Positions 1-5,878 of a stretch of DNA of 7,302 bases are shown here, piece after piece. Location: NCBI GenBank assembly GCA_934454435.1, contig CAKSGA010000104.1, positions 1-7,302 of the forward strand, read 5' to 3'. The translations under genes were made by a program, and so were the position numbers. The stretch is from an uncultured Oscillospiraceae bacterium (GTDB lineage Bacteria; Bacillota; Clostridia; Oscillospirales; Ruminococcaceae). Below the pieces are notes generated by a model, which was given only the letters and a program-made list of their open reading frames with translations, did no database searches and had not been told where the DNA came from. Every line of letters begins with the position of its first letter. Position 1 is the first letter of the stretch.

Positions 1-578
1 CCAACGCCCAGCTCGCAAAACAGAACGTCGCAGAGGACCTCAAGGATCTCACCATCTACACCATAGACTCCGAAAACTACACTCTGTCATACGGCTACCC
101 CATCATCGAAGCCTGCAAGAAGCTGGAGGCGGGTCAGTCCGCAGAGAGCGTTGCTGCATATCTTGAGGACTGGGGCCGGCACGCTGACGCTTACATAATC
201 GGCTTCGAGCTCCGCCACATGAAGAAGTCCGGCAGAATAACAGCTGCTGCCAGCTTCCTCGGGGAGCTTATGGGGCTCAAGCCGCTCATTTACCTCGGCG
301 GCAAAAAGACCGAGGTCATTCGCAAGGCAAGGGGCGAGAAGGCTGTCATCGATGCAGCCGTTGAAACCATCGCTTCCAGAATTATTCCTGAAACTCCCTG
401 GTGCGTAGTCACCACCACACGCCCGGACTGCGAGAAGGAATTCATCGACAAGATGACCAAGAAACTCGGTTACGGTCCCGCAATGGTGGAGAAGTGCGGC
501 GTGGTTGTTTCCTGCAACGCTGGTCCTGAGTTCATCGGCGTTCTTACCAGAGGTCAGGAGCACCCGGCAAAGGACTGA
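1..578 (+). CDS. DegV family fatty-acid-binding protein, C-terminal part (5' end outside window)
   Basis: The frame is open from the left edge (first full codon at 3) to TGA at 576-578, giving 191 visible residues. DegV proteins are usually about 280-290 residues, so roughly the first 90-100 are missing. An internal ATG at 219 is not the start, because DegV-like sequence continues upstream of it (IDSENYTLSYGYP, then an EDW motif). Family hallmarks are the KKSGRI segment at visible residues 74-79, followed by AAASFLGELMGLKPLI. From family knowledge, DegV/FakB proteins bind a fatty acid between two domains and present it to the FakA kinase for phospholipid synthesis in the cytosol; no kinase gene is in view. 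The usual C-terminal H-x-GPG-type ligand loop reads SCNAGPEF here, with no His. No clear terminator follows, so some read-through into the next gene is possible. Family assignment is firm; the ligand is unknown. Confidence 0.88.
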   Translation, partial: NAQLAKQNVAEDLKDLTIYTIDSENYTLSYGYPIIEACKKLEAGQSAESVAAYLEDWGRHADAYIIGFELRHMKKSGRITAAASFLGELMGLKPLIYLGGKKTEVIRKARGEKAVIDAAVETIASRIIPETPWCVVTTTRPDCEKEFIDKMTKKLGYGPAMVEKCGVVVSCNAGPEFIGVLTRGQEHPAKD

Positions 579-606
579 TTTTCACCAAACTTTTACAAAA
601 CGGCTA

Positions 607-635
607 TTGCATTAAGGATAATTTTGTGCTATAAT
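607..635 (+). promoter_or_regulatory. Housekeeping (sigma-A type) extended -10 promoter
   Basis: A perfect TATAAT at 630-635 is preceded by the extended -10 element TGC at 627-629. Exactly 17 bp upstream is a weak -35, TTGCAT (607-612), which keeps the TTG core. Transcription would start near 642, leaving a leader of about 48 nt before the ATG at 690. It lies between the degV-like gene and the zinc-ribbon gene and points at the latter, so that gene is probably transcribed independently during growth. This is motif-based only. Confidence 0.75.
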
Positions 636-689
636 GGATACCAAAGGGAGATCCCCTTCATGCTTTGAATTCTGAAAGGAGTTTTCACC

Positions 690-1145
690 ATGGGCTTTTT
701 TGAAGATGTTATCAATACCACAAAATCCGCAGCTGCCACCGCAGGAAAGAAAACTGACGAAGCAGTGAAGTTCACCAGGCTGAAGATAAAGGAAAGCCAG
801 ACCACCGGCGACATCAAGGCTCACTTCGAGAAGCTGGGTCAGATGGCGTATGAGATGAAGAAGGCTGAAAACCCTGACTCTGCGACATTTGACGCTGAGA
901 TCGAAGAAATAGACAAGTTGTATGAAGCCCTCGCCGATATCAACCTCCAGCTTGACGATCTCCGCCAGGAAGTGACCTGTACCGTCTGCGGCGCAAAGAC
1001 CAAGAGCGACAATGCGTTCTGCCCCAAGTGCGGCGCAAAGCTCCCCGTAAAGCCTGCTCCCGAGGAGAAAGAGGAGCCCGCTGAAACCGCAGAGCCGGAA
1101 GAAAAGGCAGAAGTCATTGACGAGAAGAAGGACGAGGAAAAGTAA
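690..1145 (+). CDS. Small helical protein with C-terminal zinc ribbon and acidic tail, function unknown
   Basis: This is a 151-residue protein. A strong ribosome binding site, GAAAGGAG (674-681), sits 8 nt before the ATG. Residues 1-20 are a short amphipathic-looking start (MGFFEDVINTT). Residues 20-95 are charged and helix-prone, probably a coiled coil. Residues 97-114 form a compact C-x2-C-x10-C-x2-C zinc ribbon (C97, C100, C111, C114; CTVCGAK...CPKCGAK). Residues 123-151 are a Pro/Glu/Lys-rich, strongly acidic and presumably disordered tail. There is no signal peptide or membrane segment, so it is probably cytosolic. Such 'zinc ribbon domain-containing' proteins are common in Clostridia and mostly uncharacterised; the ribbon may bind protein or nucleic acid, but nothing here decides this. 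It has its own promoter and terminator and is convergent with spoIIIAH, so no operon context gives a function. Confidence 0.85.
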   Translation: MGFFEDVINTTKSAAATAGKKTDEAVKFTRLKIKESQTTGDIKAHFEKLGQMAYEMKKAENPDSATFDAEIEEIDKLYEALADINLQLDDLRQEVTCTVCGAKTKSDNAFCPKCGAKLPVKPAPEEKEEPAETAEPEEKAEVIDEKKDEEK

Positions 1146-1174
1146 GGCTGATATTAAATTCGGATAAAGCTGAC

Positions 1175-1205
1175 GGGCTGCACGATAGTGCAGCCCATTT
1201 GCTTA
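1175..1205 (+). terminator. Intrinsic terminator between convergent genes
   Basis: A perfect 9-bp stem, GGGCTGCAC (1175-1183) and GTGCAGCCC (1188-1196), closes a GATA loop and is followed by the T-rich tract ATTTGCTTATT. It starts 30 nt after the zinc-ribbon gene's stop. On the minus strand the same stem lies about 54 nt past the spoIIIAH stop, followed by a weaker T-containing tract (AGCTTTATC). It may therefore also end the spoIIIA transcript. The + direction is the better supported one. Confidence 0.8.
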
Positions 1206-1249
1206 TTGAAAAAGTATCTATCCCAGGGTGCCTTTATCGACAGCCAAAT

Positions 1250-1789
1250 TTATTTGACCTCAACTATGGTTATCTGATCATTAGTGAGCTCGACTTCCGA
1301 CAGGAGCGTGCTCTTTATCTTGGCAGCACCGGCGGCGTCAAGACCGTCGGTCTTTACGATGATGTTTGCGCTGTCATCGCTGAGATAGCACAGTGCGTCC
1401 TCAAAGCCCTGGGCTTTCAGCAGGCTCTCGATCTTGGTTTCGCTCTCGATATAGCCGCCCATCTTCGCTGCGTCCACCGCCACTACTGAAAGTTCGTCCT
1501 GCGTGAGGTCCCCGCCCTGGTACATGCTCTGGAGGACTTCCGCAGCCTCTTCACGGCTCGCCTGCTTGTCAAGCCTTGCCTGGGCAAAGTATGCCGTGCT
1601 GTCGGCGCTGCTGCTCACGAGGTCAGCCTCGCCGTAGGTGCTGCCGGAGACCTCCGCCGCAGGGTCGGTAAGCGTCTGCTTCTTGTTGCCCGCAAAGATG
1701 AAGTTCACAGCCACCGCCGCTCCAAGCAGCACTGTAAGTCCCGCAGCGACCAGCTGCTTCTTGCCTAAGATTACATTAAGTCGTTTCAT
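1250..1789 (-). CDS. spoIIIAH: Stage III sporulation protein AH (ring protein of the mother cell-forespore channel)
   Basis: Last gene of the operon, 179 residues against about 218 in B. subtilis. A short cytoplasmic N-terminus (MKRLNVILGKKQ) precedes one membrane helix at about residues 12-33. A linker follows, then a soluble domain (about 65-179) containing ARLDKQASREEAAEVLQ (71-87) and ending in the strand QITIVEVK. In B. subtilis this YscJ/FliF-like domain lies in the space between mother-cell and forespore membranes and binds forespore SpoIIQ, forming the wall of the channel; SpoIIQ is not in this window. The start is the ATG at 1789, with AAAGGA at 1799-1804, 9 nt upstream. The gap to spoIIIAG is 18 nt, the widest in the operon. 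The missing length appears to be mainly in the variable linker after the membrane helix. Confidence 0.93.
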   Translation of the reverse strand: MKRLNVILGKKQLVAAGLTVLLGAAVAVNFIFAGNKKQTLTDPAAEVSGSTYGEADLVSSSADSTAYFAQARLDKQASREEAAEVLQSMYQGGDLTQDELSVVAVDAAKMGGYIESETKIESLLKAQGFEDALCYLSDDSANIIVKTDGLDAAGAAKIKSTLLSEVELTNDQITIVEVK

Positions 1790-1807
1790 TGCTTCGTGTC
1801 CTTTCTG

Positions 1808-2308
1808 TCAGCTTGTCACATAGACTTGTGAGATCTTTATGTCCAGCACCTTTGCAGCAGTGTTCACGACCTTCTCCCTGACGAGAACGTCGTCCGCCCC
1901 GCCGCACACCACCGCCACGCCCCGGACTTTCGGCAGGATAACGCTTTTTTCAAGAGCCTCTTTCCCGCTCCCTGCAAGCGCAATGCTGCTTTCAGAGCTG
2001 TTTTCGCCCGTGCCGCTGCGGGTCTTGCTTTCCTCTGCGTAGACCCTTTCGCTGGTCCGGTCAATGGTGATCATCACCCGGGGAGAGCTCACGCCGTCGA
2101 TCCCGGAGATGATGTCAGTGAGCCGTTTCTCGAGCTCACGCTCCAGCTTCGCAGTGTCCCCGGCGGTAAACTGCTCCGCCTGGGGCTGGACGTCCGGCGT
2201 CAGGGTACTCAGGAACAGCAGCGATATCACCGCTATCCCGGCTATTATCACGACCTTACGCCAGCCCCCGCTGCCGAGCTTCGTCACGAACCCGCTCAGT
2301 CTGCCCAT
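1808..2308 (-). CDS. spoIIIAG: Stage III sporulation protein AG (ring-building channel protein)
   Basis: 166 residues from ATG 2308, against about 229 in B. subtilis. A basic N-terminus precedes a membrane helix at about 18-36. A charged helix follows (LERELEKRLTDIISGIDGV, 55-73), then strand PRVMITID (76-83), the conserved ERVYAEE (87-93) and a Ser/Gly/Thr-rich insertion (94-115). The end is VILPKVRGVAVVCGGADD (123-140), a helix and IKISQVYV. This is the ring-building-motif fold of type III secretion and flagellar rings. In B. subtilis SpoIIIAG forms a very large ring between the two membranes. Start choice: an in-frame GTG at 2311 would add one residue, but AAAGGAG (2316-2322) lies 7 nt from the ATG and only 4 nt from the GTG, so I prefer the ATG. 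The upstream spoIIIAF stop ends at 2313, so the two genes are 4 nt apart. Confidence 0.93.
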   Translation of the reverse strand: MGRLSGFVTKLGSGGWRKVVIIAGIAVISLLFLSTLTPDVQPQAEQFTAGDTAKLERELEKRLTDIISGIDGVSSPRVMITIDRTSERVYAEESKTRSGTGENSSESSIALAGSGKEALEKSVILPKVRGVAVVCGGADDVLVREKVVNTAAKVLDIKISQVYVTS

Positions 2309-2312
2309 CACA

Positions 2313-2780
2313 TCACTCCTTTACCACGGTCGTCACCGTTATCTCCGGCGAAAGCTCCCCCGCAAGCAGCTCCTCCGCCGCTTCTGCCGCCGAGCGCTGA
2401 CCCTCACTGAAAACAAGCTCCACCTGTGTAATAGATATGCTGTACAATCCGGAAATATTAACGATAACGTGAATTTCCCGAGGATATATCCCGGCGGAAT
2501 TCAGCATCGCATACAGCTTGTCCGACATTTCAGTGCATATCTTTTTCTGGAGCTCCCGGTTGACGTCCCCGGAAAAACCTATATAGTCGGCGTCCGCCTC
2601 GTAACTGTACTGCGCCTTGTCGAAGCTGAGATCCGCCGACTTCACCGCATTCACCCCCGCCAGCACGAACAGCCCGGCTATCAGCAGCGCTATCTGCCGG
2701 GAGTATTTCTTCCCCGGCACCAGCAGCCGGAACAGCGCCGAAGCTATCGCAGCCATACAAACGGTCGAAAGAAACTGCAT
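2313..2780 (-). CDS. spoIIIAF: Stage III sporulation protein AF
   Basis: 155 residues against roughly 206 in B. subtilis. Two membrane helices at about 4-20 and 29-48 are joined by a short basic loop (VPGKKYSRQ), as in the family. A soluble domain (about 70-155) follows, with helix VNRELQKKICTEMSDKLYAML (73-93) and alternating strands EIHVIVNIS (102-110), ISITQVELVFS (115-125) and EITVTTVVKE at the end. This helix-strand pattern fits the ring-building domain known for SpoIIIAF, placed in the intermembrane space. The ATG at 2780 is preceded by AGGAGG (2785-2790), 4 nt away, overlapping the spoIIIAE stop codon, so translation is probably coupled. The C-terminus looks trimmed relative to Bacillus. 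B. subtilis has an extra internal promoter serving the last genes of this operon; I saw no convincing one here. Confidence 0.92.
   Translation of the reverse strand: MQFLSTVCMAAIASALFRLLVPGKKYSRQIALLIAGLFVLAGVNAVKSADLSFDKAQYSYEADADYIGFSGDVNRELQKKICTEMSDKLYAMLNSAGIYPREIHVIVNISGLYSISITQVELVFSEGQRSAAEAAEELLAGELSPEITVTTVVKE
2316..2322 (-). promoter_or_regulatory. Ribosome binding site of spoIIIAG (decides between GTG 2311 and ATG 2308)
   Basis: AAAGGAG on the minus strand lies within the last codons of spoIIIAF. Its distance to ATG 2308 is 7 nt and to GTG 2311 only 4 nt, favouring the ATG. The overlap with the upstream coding end suggests translational coupling. Confidence 0.7.
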
Positions 2781-2784
2781 ACTT

Positions 2785-2790
2785 CCTCCT
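2785..2790 (-). promoter_or_regulatory. Ribosome binding site of spoIIIAF overlapping the spoIIIAE stop
   Basis: A perfect AGGAGG on the minus strand shares bases with the TAG stop of spoIIIAE (2789-2791) and sits 4 nt before ATG 2780. It is the strongest Shine-Dalgarno sequence in the operon. It suggests boosted synthesis of the ring-forming subunits and coupling to SpoIIIAE translation. Confidence 0.65.
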
Positions 2791-3895
2791 ATGCCGTCCC
2801 GCTGCCTATCGCCAGCATGATCACCGCCGAGATGGTATTCAGCAGCAGAAAGCAGACTATCACCGCCAGTATTATCGACATGACCCAGCCCGCCGCCCGG
2901 AACAGCTCCTCAAGCTCCTTTATGCCGAACACGCCGCCCAGCGCCTCCGCAGCGGAAAGAGCCAGACGGTACAGCGAAACGGTTATCAGCGGCGGCAGAA
3001 TGATCACCAGCACGGCGATTATCCCGTAGGTCCCTATGCCGCTGTGGAGCAGCGAAAGGCTCGCACCCACCGTGTTCACGGCGTCTGATATCGTTCCTCC
3101 GACTATCGGGACGCCGTTCGACACGGCGAACTTTGCAGTGCGTATCAGCACGCTGTCTGCGGCGTTCCGCACGAAGGTCTGGGCTGAAAGTACGCTCATG
3201 AACACCGTCATGATAAGCCCCAGCCCCCAGACCGCAGCTTTCTTTATCAGCTCCGCCAGGCGGGAGATGTTCAGCTCCGGGTGTATCGCACCGGTCACTG
3301 AAAGCCCGAGCACCGTCCCGCAGACCGGCGACAGGAATGCCACCGCAAGCTGCGAAAAGAACTGCGCCGCTCCCAGCGTCACCGTATTGACCGCAGCCGC
3401 CGCTGCCGCCTTTCCCATAACTGCGATCACCCCGGCATACAGCGGCACGAACACCAGCATGAACTCCGAAGCCGCCTGGAGCACGTTCAGCGTATGGGTC
3501 AGAGCGTCTGACACCGCCGCTGCGGTCATTCCGGCGCCCGCCAGAACTCCCACCGCCGAAAATACCCCCGACATGCTCTCCGAGCCGTCCCCGAAGCTCT
3601 TTGCGAGGGCGCACAGCAGAATAACTCCGCACAGCGCCGCAAGAAGCCGCACCGGTTCCGTGAGCCTTTCGGCGCACTGCTCCCACAGCCAGCTCAGCAC
3701 GCCCTGGGGAGTCAGCGCTGCTGCGCCGTTGTTATCCGGGGTGATCTCTGCGCCGTCAAGTATTTCGGAGGCCTCCGGCGGGACTGCGTCGGCTATCTTT
3801 CCGGCTGCGTCCTCCGCTGCGGACATTCCGCACATGCTAAATATCACCGTGACTATCAGAACCAGCCTGACCGCCAGCAGCACAAGCCGCCGCAT
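2789..3895 (-). CDS. spoIIIAE: Stage III sporulation protein AE (multi-pass membrane core of the channel)
   Basis: 368 residues from ATG 3895, against about 399 in B. subtilis. A cleavable-type signal sequence (MRRLVLLAVRLVLIVTVIFS, small residues at MSAAEDA) is followed by an acidic extracytoplasmic stretch (about 28-80). About six or seven hydrophobic segments follow, near 83-98, 110-130, 144-165, 167-195, 222-240, 288-309 and 337-362. Family-typical stretches include FMLVFVPLYAGVIAVMG (145-161), PELNISRLAELIKKA (206-220) and KFAVSNGVPIVGGTISDAVNT (255-275). SpoIIIAE is the largest membrane subunit of the SpoIIIA complex and is essential for the channel in B. subtilis. Start choice: a GTG at 3916 would overlap the spoIIIAD stop as GTGA and add MNWKGRK. 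However, AAAGGA (3902-3907) sits 6 nt before ATG 3895, and only that start gives a clean signal peptide. Confidence 0.94.
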   Translation of the reverse strand: MRRLVLLAVRLVLIVTVIFSMCGMSAAEDAAGKIADAVPPEASEILDGAEITPDNNGAAALTPQGVLSWLWEQCAERLTEPVRLLAALCGVILLCALAKSFGDGSESMSGVFSAVGVLAGAGMTAAAVSDALTHTLNVLQAASEFMLVFVPLYAGVIAVMGKAAAAAAVNTVTLGAAQFFSQLAVAFLSPVCGTVLGLSVTGAIHPELNISRLAELIKKAAVWGLGLIMTVFMSVLSAQTFVRNAADSVLIRTAKFAVSNGVPIVGGTISDAVNTVGASLSLLHSGIGTYGIIAVLVIILPPLITVSLYRLALSAAEALGGVFGIKELEELFRAAGWVMSIILAVIVCFLLLNTISAVIMLAIGSGTA

Positions 3896-3901
3896 TTTTC
3901 T

Positions 3902-3907
3902 TCCTTT
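3902..3907 (-). promoter_or_regulatory. Ribosome binding site of spoIIIAE (supports ATG 3895 over GTG 3916)
   Basis: AAAGGA on the minus strand lies 6 nt upstream of ATG 3895 and downstream of the alternative GTG. Upstream of that GTG the only purine-rich string (ATAGG) directly abuts it, too close to act as a ribosome binding site. The later start is therefore favoured. Confidence 0.65.
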
Positions 3908-3912
3908 CCAGT

Positions 3913-4299
3913 TCACCCTATCAGCTTTGTGACCATCTCCGCAAGCGAGGAAAACACCGGCAGCGAGATGACCACCACCGCTGCCTTTCCCGCAAGCTCC
4001 ACCTTTCCGGCAATGGCGCTCTCACCGGCGTCACGGCAGCAGTCGGAGCCAAGCTGGGTGATATAGCAGACCGCCAGCGCCTTGAACAGCGTGCGGGAGT
4101 ATCCTCCGTCCAGTCCGGCGCTTCCGGTAAGCTGGGAGATGAGCTCCGCAGCCGGCGCAAGCATCGAAATGACCGAGCACATAACAAGTATCCCGCAGGC
4201 TATGCTGACCCCCAGCGCCATCTCCGGCTTATACTGCCTGACAATAACGCACAGCACCGCCGCCAGCACCGCAGTCCCCACAAGTGACGTTATATCCAT
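3913..4299 (-). CDS. spoIIIAD: Stage III sporulation protein AD
   Basis: 128 residues, close to the roughly 133 of B. subtilis. It is an integral membrane protein with hydrophobic segments at about 3-20, 28-48 and 105-122. A more polar stretch with family-typical residues lies between them (GGYSRTLFKALAVCYITQL, 65-83, then DCCRDAGESAIAGKVELAGK, 86-105). SpoIIIAC and SpoIIIAD are related proteins and assemble with SpoIIIAE in the mother-cell membrane. The ATG at 4299 is 3 nt after the spoIIIAC stop, and only a weak GGTGAG-like ribosome binding site precedes it, so reinitiation from spoIIIAC is likely. The 3' end is TGA at 3913-3915. Six cysteines (C17, C35, C41, C78, C87, C88) is a high number for its size. 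Confidence 0.93.
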   Translation of the reverse strand: MDITSLVGTAVLAAVLCVIVRQYKPEMALGVSIACGILVMCSVISMLAPAAELISQLTGSAGLDGGYSRTLFKALAVCYITQLGSDCCRDAGESAIAGKVELAGKAAVVVISLPVFSSLAEMVTKLIG

Positions 4300-4302
4300 A
4301 TC

Positions 4303-4500
4303 TCACCACAAACCGAAAACGGACTTTATCGTGCCGAACAGTTCATTTATCGCAGGAATTATCATCATCAGCACTATGACCAGCCCGGCTACCGTCAGCA
4401 TCATCGCCTGCTCGTCATGGTCAGTCTTTTTGAGTATCTGATTGAGTACCGCCACGATGATACCCACCGCCGCTATCTTGAATAACAGGTCAAGTTCCAT
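4303..4500 (-). CDS. spoIIIAC: Stage III sporulation protein AC
   Basis: 65 residues, matching the usual 65-68 for this very conserved small membrane protein. Two membrane helices at about 5-21 and 32-50 are separated by the hallmark cytoplasmic loop LKKTDHDEQAMML (23-35), and the end reads INELFGTIKSVFGLW. The open frame continues 55 codons upstream to 4665, but that part is out-of-frame spoIIIAB sequence. ATG 4500 has GAGGTG a few bases upstream and gives the family's exact N-terminus (MELDLLFKIA). The gene starts 8 nt after the spoIIIAB stop and ends 3 nt before spoIIIAD. It is thought to form part of the membrane base of the SpoIIIA channel together with AD and AE. Confidence 0.94.
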   Translation of the reverse strand: MELDLLFKIAAVGIIVAVLNQILKKTDHDEQAMMLTVAGLVIVLMMIIPAINELFGTIKSVFGLW

Positions 4501-4508
4501 ATGCACCT

Positions 4509-4997
4509 CTACAGCAGGAGCACAGCAGCCGCAAGTCCCGCAAGCACGCCGCCGGAGCTGTACAGCCGCCCTCTGCGGTCTGAGTCCTTTTCCGCCTGGT
4601 CGTACAACCTGTCCAGCTTTTCTGAATACAGCCGCAGCAGGGCGACCTCGCTTTCGGCGGGGCATGTGCCAAGCGACCTCCCGAGCTCCGAAAGCAGCTC
4701 CGCTTCATCTTTCCGGCAGTACGGGAGCTCCGAAAGCTGCTGCACGGCGGAGCTCCACGCCCGGCGGATATCCGGCTCTTCTGCGGCGCAGGTGCGCAGC
4801 CTCCCGCCGAACTCACCGCAGGTCCCTGCTGCGAGCTGTTCCAGGGTCGGTGCTGTGCAGGCTATTTCTATAGAGTAGTGCTCCAGCATGAGCCGCAGCT
4901 CCCCGATAAGCCCGCAGCGGCGCTTCAGCATCGCCCGCCGGCGGACCCCCCAGACGGAAAACATCAGCAGCACTATAAGACCCGCAGCCGCCCTCAT
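4509..4997 (-). CDS. spoIIIAB: Stage III sporulation protein AB (GspF-like membrane protein)
   Basis: 162 residues from ATG 4997, near the roughly 171 of B. subtilis. A membrane helix at 3-18 (AGLIVLLMFSVWGV) and a C-terminal one (about 148-162, ending AAAVLLL) flank a cytoplasmic helical domain. That domain contains GLIGELRLMLEHYSIEI (29-45) and SEVALLRLYSEKLDRLYDQAEKD (116-138). The family resembles the GspF platform protein of type II secretion, which fits a partnership with the SpoIIIAA ATPase. The frame is open further upstream to 5156, but that portion lies inside spoIIIAA; ATG 4997 overlaps the spoIIIAA TGA as ATGA, a standard coupling arrangement, with CGGAG upstream. Six cysteines (C28, C47, C60, C70, C94, C112) is unusual for a cytoplasmic domain of this size. 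Confidence 0.93.
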   Translation of the reverse strand: MRAAAGLIVLLMFSVWGVRRRAMLKRRCGLIGELRLMLEHYSIEIACTAPTLEQLAAGTCGEFGGRLRTCAAEEPDIRRAWSSAVQQLSELPYCRKDEAELLSELGRSLGTCPAESEVALLRLYSEKLDRLYDQAEKDSDRRGRLYSSGGVLAGLAAAVLLL

Positions 4998-5851
4998 GCT
5001 CTCAGCTCCGCAAGCTCCATGAGCATTCCGCAGCGGCCCAGCAGAGCCGCCCTGTCGAAAAACGGCAGCAGCTCCGAAAGTCCCGGGCGGCTGCGGAGCT
5101 CCGCAATACTCCCGGCATGGGCAGACGCTATCAGCCTGACGCCGCAGTTCATGCACTGGCGTATTTCTTCGGCGTCGCTGCCTATCTCATCGCAGATTAT
5201 CACCTCCGGGCTGAGGGAACGGAGCGCACACATGATACCCTCCGCCCTGCCGTAGCCGTTGAGGACGTCAGTGTTCTCCCCCACGTCCAGAGCCGGGACG
5301 CCATCATAAACTCCCGCCAGCTCTCCCCGGGTGTCGATAACGCAGACCCGGTGCTCCTGACCAAGTATCCTTGCCATATCCCGGAGCACGGTTGTCTTTC
5401 CGGAAAGGGGCTTCCCGGCTACGATAAGGGAGCACAGACCGTCACCGAACGCCCGTGTGCAGAGCTCCCGGGCGCACTCCCTGACCTCCCGGGCGAAGCG
5501 TATGTTCAGCGAAGAGATATCCCGCAGCGTGGCGAGCTTCCCGTCATGTGCGGCGGCAGTCCCGCAGAACCCGACACGGTGCCCTCCAGGCAGAGTTATG
5601 TAGCCCTCGGCAATCTCCCGGGCGAAGCTGTGCACCGAATTCCGGCAGAGCTCCAGGAAGCACTCGGTGATGTCCTCCTGCGTGAACGGCCCGGAGCAGC
5701 GAAGCATCTTTCCGTCCAGACGGACTGCGCATGCGCTCCTGCCGGTGCGGAGCCTTATTTCAGCTATCTGCGAGATCCCCCCGGCGGGGAGCTCTATCCT
5801 CCGTGCGGCGCTGCTCAGCGGCACGCCGTTGTTAGTCCTTGCGGCGATCAT
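4994..5851 (-). CDS. spoIIIAA: Stage III sporulation protein AA (secretion-type ATPase)
   Basis: First gene of the operon, 285 residues against about 307 in B. subtilis. The N-terminal domain (1-135) contains EIRLRTGRS (31-39), NSVHSFAREIAEGYITLPGGHRVGFCG (71-97) and ISSLNIRFARE (112-122), all typical of the family. The ATPase domain has a Walker A, GKPLSGKTT (146-154), followed by VLRDMAR. A conserved VIDTRGELAG (171-180) follows, then Walker B EVIICDEIG (216-224, D221/E222) and SAHAGS (243-248). SpoIIIAA resembles the hexameric ATPases of type II/IV secretion and is thought to power or assemble the SpoIIIA channel from the mother-cell cytoplasm. ATG 5851 is the first start after an in-frame TGA that directly precedes it, with GGGGG (5860-5864) as ribosome binding site. 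It contains 14 cysteines, about 5%, which is high. Confidence 0.95.
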   Translation of the reverse strand: MIAARTNNGVPLSSAARRIELPAGGISQIAEIRLRTGRSACAVRLDGKMLRCSGPFTQEDITECFLELCRNSVHSFAREIAEGYITLPGGHRVGFCGTAAAHDGKLATLRDISSLNIRFAREVRECARELCTRAFGDGLCSLIVAGKPLSGKTTVLRDMARILGQEHRVCVIDTRGELAGVYDGVPALDVGENTDVLNGYGRAEGIMCALRSLSPEVIICDEIGSDAEEIRQCMNCGVRLIASAHAGSIAELRSRPGLSELLPFFDRAALLGRCGMLMELAELRA

Positions 5852-5878
5852 TCAACATTCCCCCATTCTTTCTGTTTA

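Noticed and set aside
87..563. Open frame on the minus strand opposite the degV-like gene
   Set aside because: It is a shadow of the DegV coding sequence; it has no family match or ribosome binding site, and the + strand frame has clear DegV motifs.
579..606. Terminator after the degV-like gene
   Set aside because: The short spacer before the next promoter has no hairpin with a T-tract that I can identify.
2780..3000. Possible internal sigma-E promoter in the 3' end of spoIIIAE, as in the B. subtilis operon
   Set aside because: I looked for CATACAnT-like -10 boxes with a suitable -35 on the minus strand and found only poor partial matches.
2064..3932. Two long open frames on the + strand (2064-3029 and 3036-3932) opposite spoIIIAE, AF and AG
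   Set aside because: They are antisense to well-recognised sporulation genes, have low-complexity Ser/Ala/Pro/Arg-rich translations, no ribosome binding sites and no family resemblance. They are open because of the GC-rich codon bias of the real genes.
4684..5080. 11-mer AGCTCCGAAAG present three times (4684, 4726, 5070)
   Set aside because: On the coding strand each copy is the same codon run for Leu-Ser-Glu-Leu in SpoIIIAB and SpoIIIAA. Codon preference explains it, with no regular spacing or palindrome.
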